Shown here: positions 15,545-18,487 of the stretch, one piece after another | Numbering within the stretch: the first letter of the stretch is position 1 | Layout of the letters: each line of letters begins with the position of its first letter | Assembly (NCBI GenBank): GCA_934140355.1 | Contig: CAKPBH010000027.1 | Location: forward strand, 1-18,487 | DNA: 18,487 nt | Direction of reading: 5' to 3' | Source: an uncultured Bacilli bacterium | GTDB lineage: Bacteria > Bacillota_I > Bacilli_A > RF39 > UBA660 | Program-made: the position numbers and the translations under genes | The notes under the pieces: model-generated | The model's database searches: none | What the model was told of the DNA's origin: nothing | What the model saw: only the letters and a program-made list of their open reading frames with translations

Positions 15545-16297
15545 TTACTTACATACCTTTAAATATTCATCTAAAACTTCATTACAAATTCCATCCAATC
15601 GCACTCTTCCATCATAAATCCATACAGCCCTATCACATAATTTACGCACTGAATCCAAGCTATGAGAAACCATAACAACAGTTTTATCACTTTCTTTTAA
15701 TTCTAACAATTTATTAAAACATTTATCCTGAAAATGTTGATCACCTACTGCTAAGATTTCATCAATTAACAAAATATCCGCATCAACATTAATAGCAATA
15801 GAAAAAGCCAATCGCATATACATCCCTGATGAATATGTCCTAACTGGATTATCAATAAATTCTTCTAATTCAGAAAACTTTATAATATCATCTAATCTAT
15901 TATCAATTTCTTTTTTAGAAAGTCCAAAAATTGACGCATTAAAATAAATATTTTCTCTCCCAGAAAAATCCGGATGAAAACCTGCACCAAGTTCCAATAA
16001 TGATGTCAATTTTCCTTTTGTATAAACAGTCCCCTCTGTTGGATAATAAATTTTTGTCATAAGTTTAAGTAACGTACTCTTCCCACTACCATTTGTACCA
16101 ATTAAAGCGACAGTTTCTCCTTTTTTAATTTCCAAATTAATATTTTCTAATACAGTTCTAACTTCTTTTCTACCTCGAGAAAAAAATAATAACTTTTCTT
16201 TTAAAGTATTTGCTTTATCCATATAAATTTTAAACACTTTAGACATATTTTCTACTTTGATAGCAATATCATCATTTTTTTTCTTTCTCATTTTCAT
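15545..16297 (-). CDS. ABC polysaccharide exporter ATPase (TagH/RgpD/Wzt-like), short form
   Basis: A 250-residue ATPase with Walker A GTNGSGKST at 67-75, the TSLLELGAGFHPDFSGREN stretch at 98-116 that is typical of the TagH/Wzt subgroup, signature YSSGM at 155-159, Walker B DILLIDE at 174-180 and the H-loop His212. It ends soon after the nucleotide-binding domain, so it lacks the C-terminal carbohydrate-binding domain of Wzt proteins that recognise capped O-antigens. Export is therefore probably not gated by a terminal cap on this subunit. The start ATG has GAGAGG five bases upstream. First gene of its operon, with a good promoter just upstream. Confidence 0.94.
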   Translation of the reverse strand: MKMRKKKNDDIAIKVENMSKVFKIYMDKANTLKEKLLFFSRGRKEVRTVLENINLEIKKGETVALIGTNGSGKSTLLKLMTKIYYPTEGTVYTKGKLTSLLELGAGFHPDFSGRENIYFNASIFGLSKKEIDNRLDDIIKFSELEEFIDNPVRTYSSGMYMRLAFSIAINVDADILLIDEILAVGDQHFQDKCFNKLLELKESDKTVVMVSHSLDSVRKLCDRAVWIYDGRVRLDGICNEVLDEYLKVCK

Positions 16298-16315
16298 ACA
16301 TACCTCTCTAAAAAG

Positions 16316-16344
16316 ATTATAACATTATTAAAAATCATAATCAA
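16316..16344 (-). promoter_or_regulatory. Promoter of the ABC transporter/GT2/DUF2142 operon
   Basis: On the minus strand, TTGATT (16344-16339) is 17 bases from TATAAT (16321-16316), with an extended TG (TGTTATAAT). The -10 box ends 18 bases before the ATPase ATG. The sequence around the -10 closely resembles that of the promoter at 10126-10154. Confidence 0.8.
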
Positions 16345-16422
16345 GTCAACGAAATCAATAACCAAATAATTTCTTCTTTAAATAAACAACATGTTAAAAA
16401 AGAAACACAGTAAGTAACACCC

Positions 16423-16451
16423 TTGAAAATATTAAAATAATCAGTTATACT
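16423..16451 (+). promoter_or_regulatory. Promoter of the RgpF-family gene
   Basis: TTGAAA (16423-16428) is 17 bases from TATACT (16446-16451). A second TATAAT at 16459-16464 lacks a matching -35. AAAGGAG (16465-16471) follows but lies 13 bases before the ATG at 16485, a longer spacing than usual. The promoter is divergent from the ABC operon promoter across 187 bases that hold no gene. Confidence 0.7.
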
Positions 16452-16484
16452 TACATTATATAATAAAGGAGAATAAAGAACAAA

Positions 16485-18173
16485 ATGAAAGAAAAATTGA
16501 AAAAGTTAATCAGTTTGATCATTCAAGAAAAAAAAATAATACAAAATAAAAAAAAATTAAAAAAATATATTAAGCATTCAAAATATTTTGATGCCAAATG
16601 GTATAAAAATACTTATCAAATCGATAAAGAAAGCACCTTAAAGCCTTATGAACATTATTATAAGATAGGATGGAAAAAAAACTTCAATCCATCTCCAAAA
16701 TTTGATTCAAATAAATATTACCTTCAAAATCCAGATGTAAAAAAAAGTGAAATATGTCCTCTTTTACATTACGAAAAATATGGAAAAAAAGAAGGAAGAA
16801 AAACATTTTATATTAGTAGCCAAAATGATGTAACATATGAATCCTACAAATTAAGAAGATTCATAAAACGAAAAATTTCTAAATTAATTAATTATCATAA
16901 AATTCAAAAGAATAAAAATGCCAAAATACTAGTGTATATACATATTTTTTATAAAGAAAGCGTAAAAGAAATAATTGAATATTTAAAAAATTTAGAATCA
17001 TATAATTATGAATTAATTATTTCAACAATAAAAGGAGTATATAATAACGAAATTAAAGCAGAAATACAAAAATTTAAGCCAAATGCAAAAATATATGAAT
17101 ACGAAAACAGAGGGTTCGATATAGGTCCATTTTTTGAAACATTATCCCATATAAATTTAAATCATTATGATATAATATTCAAACTTCAATCCAAAGGAAC
17201 AGCACATAAATTTAGTTATACATATGGCCAAGTATTTAAAAATAGAGACTGGTTTGAATACTTATATGAAGGAATATTAGGTGCATTCACAGTCCACAAA
17301 ACAATTGATGTATTATATAATGACAAAAATAACATTGGAATTGTTGCAGCAAAAAATTTAATTGTTCAAGATCCACCACATAAGGTGGAATATACTAGAC
17401 AAAAATTAGAACAATATAAAATAAATATTGCCAAAAATTATTATTTTGTTGCTGGAACATGCTATGCTGAAAAAGCACATCTTGCAAAAAATATTCAAAA
17501 TTTAAAAATACAAATTGATGATTTTGAGGAGAGTAATCACGGTTACTTTTCTCTTGCGCATGCAATGGAGCGATACATAACATCAAATATTGAACAAGAA
17601 GGGTACAAAATGTATGGAAACAATGTGTGCAAATTAAAAAGAAAAAAATACCATAAATTAGAGAAAAAACTATCACCAATATCAGGAATGAGACTAATAA
17701 ACGATAAGAGATTCATTTTACCAAATGACTTTTATTTAAGGACAGCTGAAAATAGTTTTATAACAAAATACGAAATATGTCAAATTAAATTGAAAGACAT
17801 TACCAGATACGATCAAGGAAAGTATACATCGATTAAAGAATGGGGTCCTTACCAATTTTTATTAGGAAAAGAAAAGGACTACATTGATTACTGTCTAAAT
17901 TATAGAAGAACAGATTATATGAATTTGAGTGACAAAGAATTTGAAAAGTATATAAAAAAACAATGTATAAATGATTACAACTTACTAATCAAAAATCTAA
18001 AGAAAAAAAATTACAACGAAAAGTATCCTATCATTATTGATGAGAACAACAATATGATATTAGATGGACTTCATCGAGCCTCATATTTGATGTATAAGCA
18101 TGGAGAAAATTACAAAATAAAAGTACTTAAACTATGGTTTGCAGATTTAAATAAAATAAGTAAATTTAATTAA
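16485..18173 (+). CDS. RgpF-family glycan protein fused to a C-terminal ParB/sulfiredoxin-like domain
   Basis: A 562-residue protein in three parts. Residues 30-105 hold two copies of a repeat, FDAKWYKNTYQ...HYYKIGWKKNFNPS then FDSNKYYLQNPDV...HYEKYGKKEGR, seen at the N-terminus of many capsule and rhamnan proteins. Residues about 145-400 match the rhamnan synthesis F family: ILVYIHIFY, ENRGFDIGPF at 207-216, YDIIFKLQSKG at 228-238 and GTCY at 324-327. RgpF proteins act in rhamnose-polymer synthesis. Residues about 425-555 are not part of standard RgpF; PIIIDENNNMILDGLHRAS at 515-533, with DGLHR at 527-531, resembles the ParB/Srx fold motif. Two A9 runs lie in the first 25 codons. The gene is monocistronic, with a terminator after it. 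The RgpF call is firm; the C-terminal fold is inferred from motif and predicted strand-turn-helix pattern. Confidence 0.85.
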   Translation: MKEKLKKLISLIIQEKKIIQNKKKLKKYIKHSKYFDAKWYKNTYQIDKESTLKPYEHYYKIGWKKNFNPSPKFDSNKYYLQNPDVKKSEICPLLHYEKYGKKEGRKTFYISSQNDVTYESYKLRRFIKRKISKLINYHKIQKNKNAKILVYIHIFYKESVKEIIEYLKNLESYNYELIISTIKGVYNNEIKAEIQKFKPNAKIYEYENRGFDIGPFFETLSHINLNHYDIIFKLQSKGTAHKFSYTYGQVFKNRDWFEYLYEGILGAFTVHKTIDVLYNDKNNIGIVAAKNLIVQDPPHKVEYTRQKLEQYKINIAKNYYFVAGTCYAEKAHLAKNIQNLKIQIDDFEESNHGYFSLAHAMERYITSNIEQEGYKMYGNNVCKLKRKKYHKLEKKLSPISGMRLINDKRFILPNDFYLRTAENSFITKYEICQIKLKDITRYDQGKYTSIKEWGPYQFLLGKEKDYIDYCLNYRRTDYMNLSDKEFEKYIKKQCINDYNLLIKNLKKKNYNEKYPIIIDENNNMILDGLHRASYLMYKHGENYKIKVLKLWFADLNKISKFN

Positions 18174-18247
18174 AAAGTTGAGTTATATTAATAATTTTTA
18201 TAGTAAAAAAGCACAGAAGTGTAAATGGTAATCTATCCATGACATTT

Positions 18248-18273
18248 GGAACCACTATAGGTTCCCTTTTGTT
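18248..18273 (+). terminator. Intrinsic terminator after the RgpF-family gene
   Basis: A perfect six-base-pair stem GGAACC (18248-18253) / GGTTCC (18260-18265) with a six-base loop, followed by CTTTTGTT. The T-tract is interrupted, so termination may be partial. It lies 75 bases after the stop codon. The rest of 18174-18410 holds no gene that I can see. Confidence 0.7.
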
Positions 18274-18349
18274 ATACCTATAATAACATACTACTTCTAA
18301 ATTTCAAAGAACTATTTCTTGTTTTGTTAATTATTAAATATTTACAGAC

Positions 18350-18380
18350 TCTTTTAATATTCTTTAGAAGTTTTAAAAGA
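18350..18380. repeat. AT-rich imperfect hairpin near the IS end
   Basis: TCTTTTAA (18350-18357) pairs with TTAAAAGA (18373-18380), with an inner TTCT/AGAA stem. It contains almost no G-C pairs and no T-tract follows on the plus strand, so its function is doubtful. It lies just outside the insertion sequence boundary. Confidence 0.35.
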
Positions 18381-18410
18381 ATAAAATATGATAAAAATCA
18401 CATCTAAAAA

Positions 18411-18487
18411 TGAACTGAACCCCAAAAGTTGGACAGTTTATAAATAGTTTCTAATTAGAGGATTGTAACCTATAATTTACAGGTGAC
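18411..18487 (-). mobile_element. IS3-family insertion sequence, right end (continues beyond window)
   Basis: The boundary sequence TGAACTGAACCCCAAAAG followed by TTGGACAG (18411-18436) matches the terminal inverted repeats of IS3-family elements of the IS150 type, which start TG and carry a CCC-AAAAGTT-GGACA core. Transposase coding sense on the minus strand ends 15 bases inside this repeat, so 18411 is the right (3') end of an element whose body lies to the right of the window. The insertion is downstream of the RgpF-gene terminator and interrupts no recognisable gene. The other end and any target duplication cannot be seen. Confidence 0.85.
18451..18487 (-). CDS. IS3-family transposase OrfB, last 11 codons
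   Basis: Read on the minus strand, the final 37 bases give SPVNYRLQSSN and a TAG at 18453-18451. IS3-family OrfB transposases very commonly end with a 'SPVxYR' segment just before the inverted repeat, and the distance to the repeat fits. The catalytic DDE domain lies outside the window, so activity cannot be judged. Confidence 0.8.
   Translation of the reverse strand, partial: SPVNYRLQSSN

Noticed and set aside
18465..18487. A 23-base near-palindrome (GTAACCT...AGGTGAC) that looks like an operator or hairpin.
   Set aside because: It lies within the last codons of the minus-strand IS3 OrfB (SPVNYRLQ), so coding explains it; it runs to the window edge and cannot be judged further.
1..18487. 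Possible TGA-as-Trp code, tRNA genes, CRISPR arrays or phage genes.
   Set aside because: The flippase gene ends in TGA and tryptophans are TGG; no cloverleaf, regularly spaced repeats or phage structural genes were seen.

Overview
The DNA is very AT-rich and the gene families are Gram-positive in character: Lancefield/rhamnan-type wall polysaccharide genes, a short TagH-like ABC ATPase, a DUF2304 protein and a bacterial plasma-membrane-type Ca2+-ATPase. TGA is used as a stop and Trp is TGG, so the genetic code is standard. I read it as a low-GC Bacillota chromosome (Bacilli/Erysipelotrichia or Clostridia, possibly a gut lineage); the genus cannot be fixed from the sequence.

Layout. (1) 1-2443, minus: a Ca2+-type P-type ATPase that runs off the left edge. 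(2) 2444-3298: no intact large gene; a 42-codon hydrophobic ORF directly before the ATPase and remnants of what look like two small decayed genes. (3) 3299-5865, plus: a MOP-family flippase translationally coupled to a GT-B glycosyltransferase, closed by a hairpin terminator at 5906-5941. (4) 10102-5999, minus: its own promoter, then a DPM1-like GT2, a DUF2304 membrane protein, a fused GT4-GT4 protein and a GT2. (5) 16297-10480, minus: its own promoter, then ABC ATPase, ABC permease, a large tandem-GT2 protein and a DUF2142 polytopic membrane protein. (6) 16485-18173, plus: an RgpF-family protein with an N-terminal repeat domain and an unusual C-terminal ParB/sulfiredoxin-like domain. (7) 18411-18487: the right end of an IS3-family insertion sequence, with the last codons of its transposase on the minus strand.

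How it may work together (inference). A glycan is assembled in the cytoplasm by the multi-domain GT2/GT4 enzymes and RgpF and exported by the TagGH/RgpCD-like ABC transporter. The DPM1-like GT2 plus DUF2304 pair would make an undecaprenyl-phosphate sugar, the flippase could turn it over, and the DUF2142 protein (GT-C-like topology) could transfer the sugar to the glycan outside the cell. This resembles the GacI/GacJ/GacK/GacL side-chain route of the streptococcal group A carbohydrate and would explain a flippase without a visible Wzy polymerase. No nucleotide-sugar synthesis genes, polymerase or priming transferase are in the window. The most novel single item is the RgpF fusion to the domain with a DGLHR motif.
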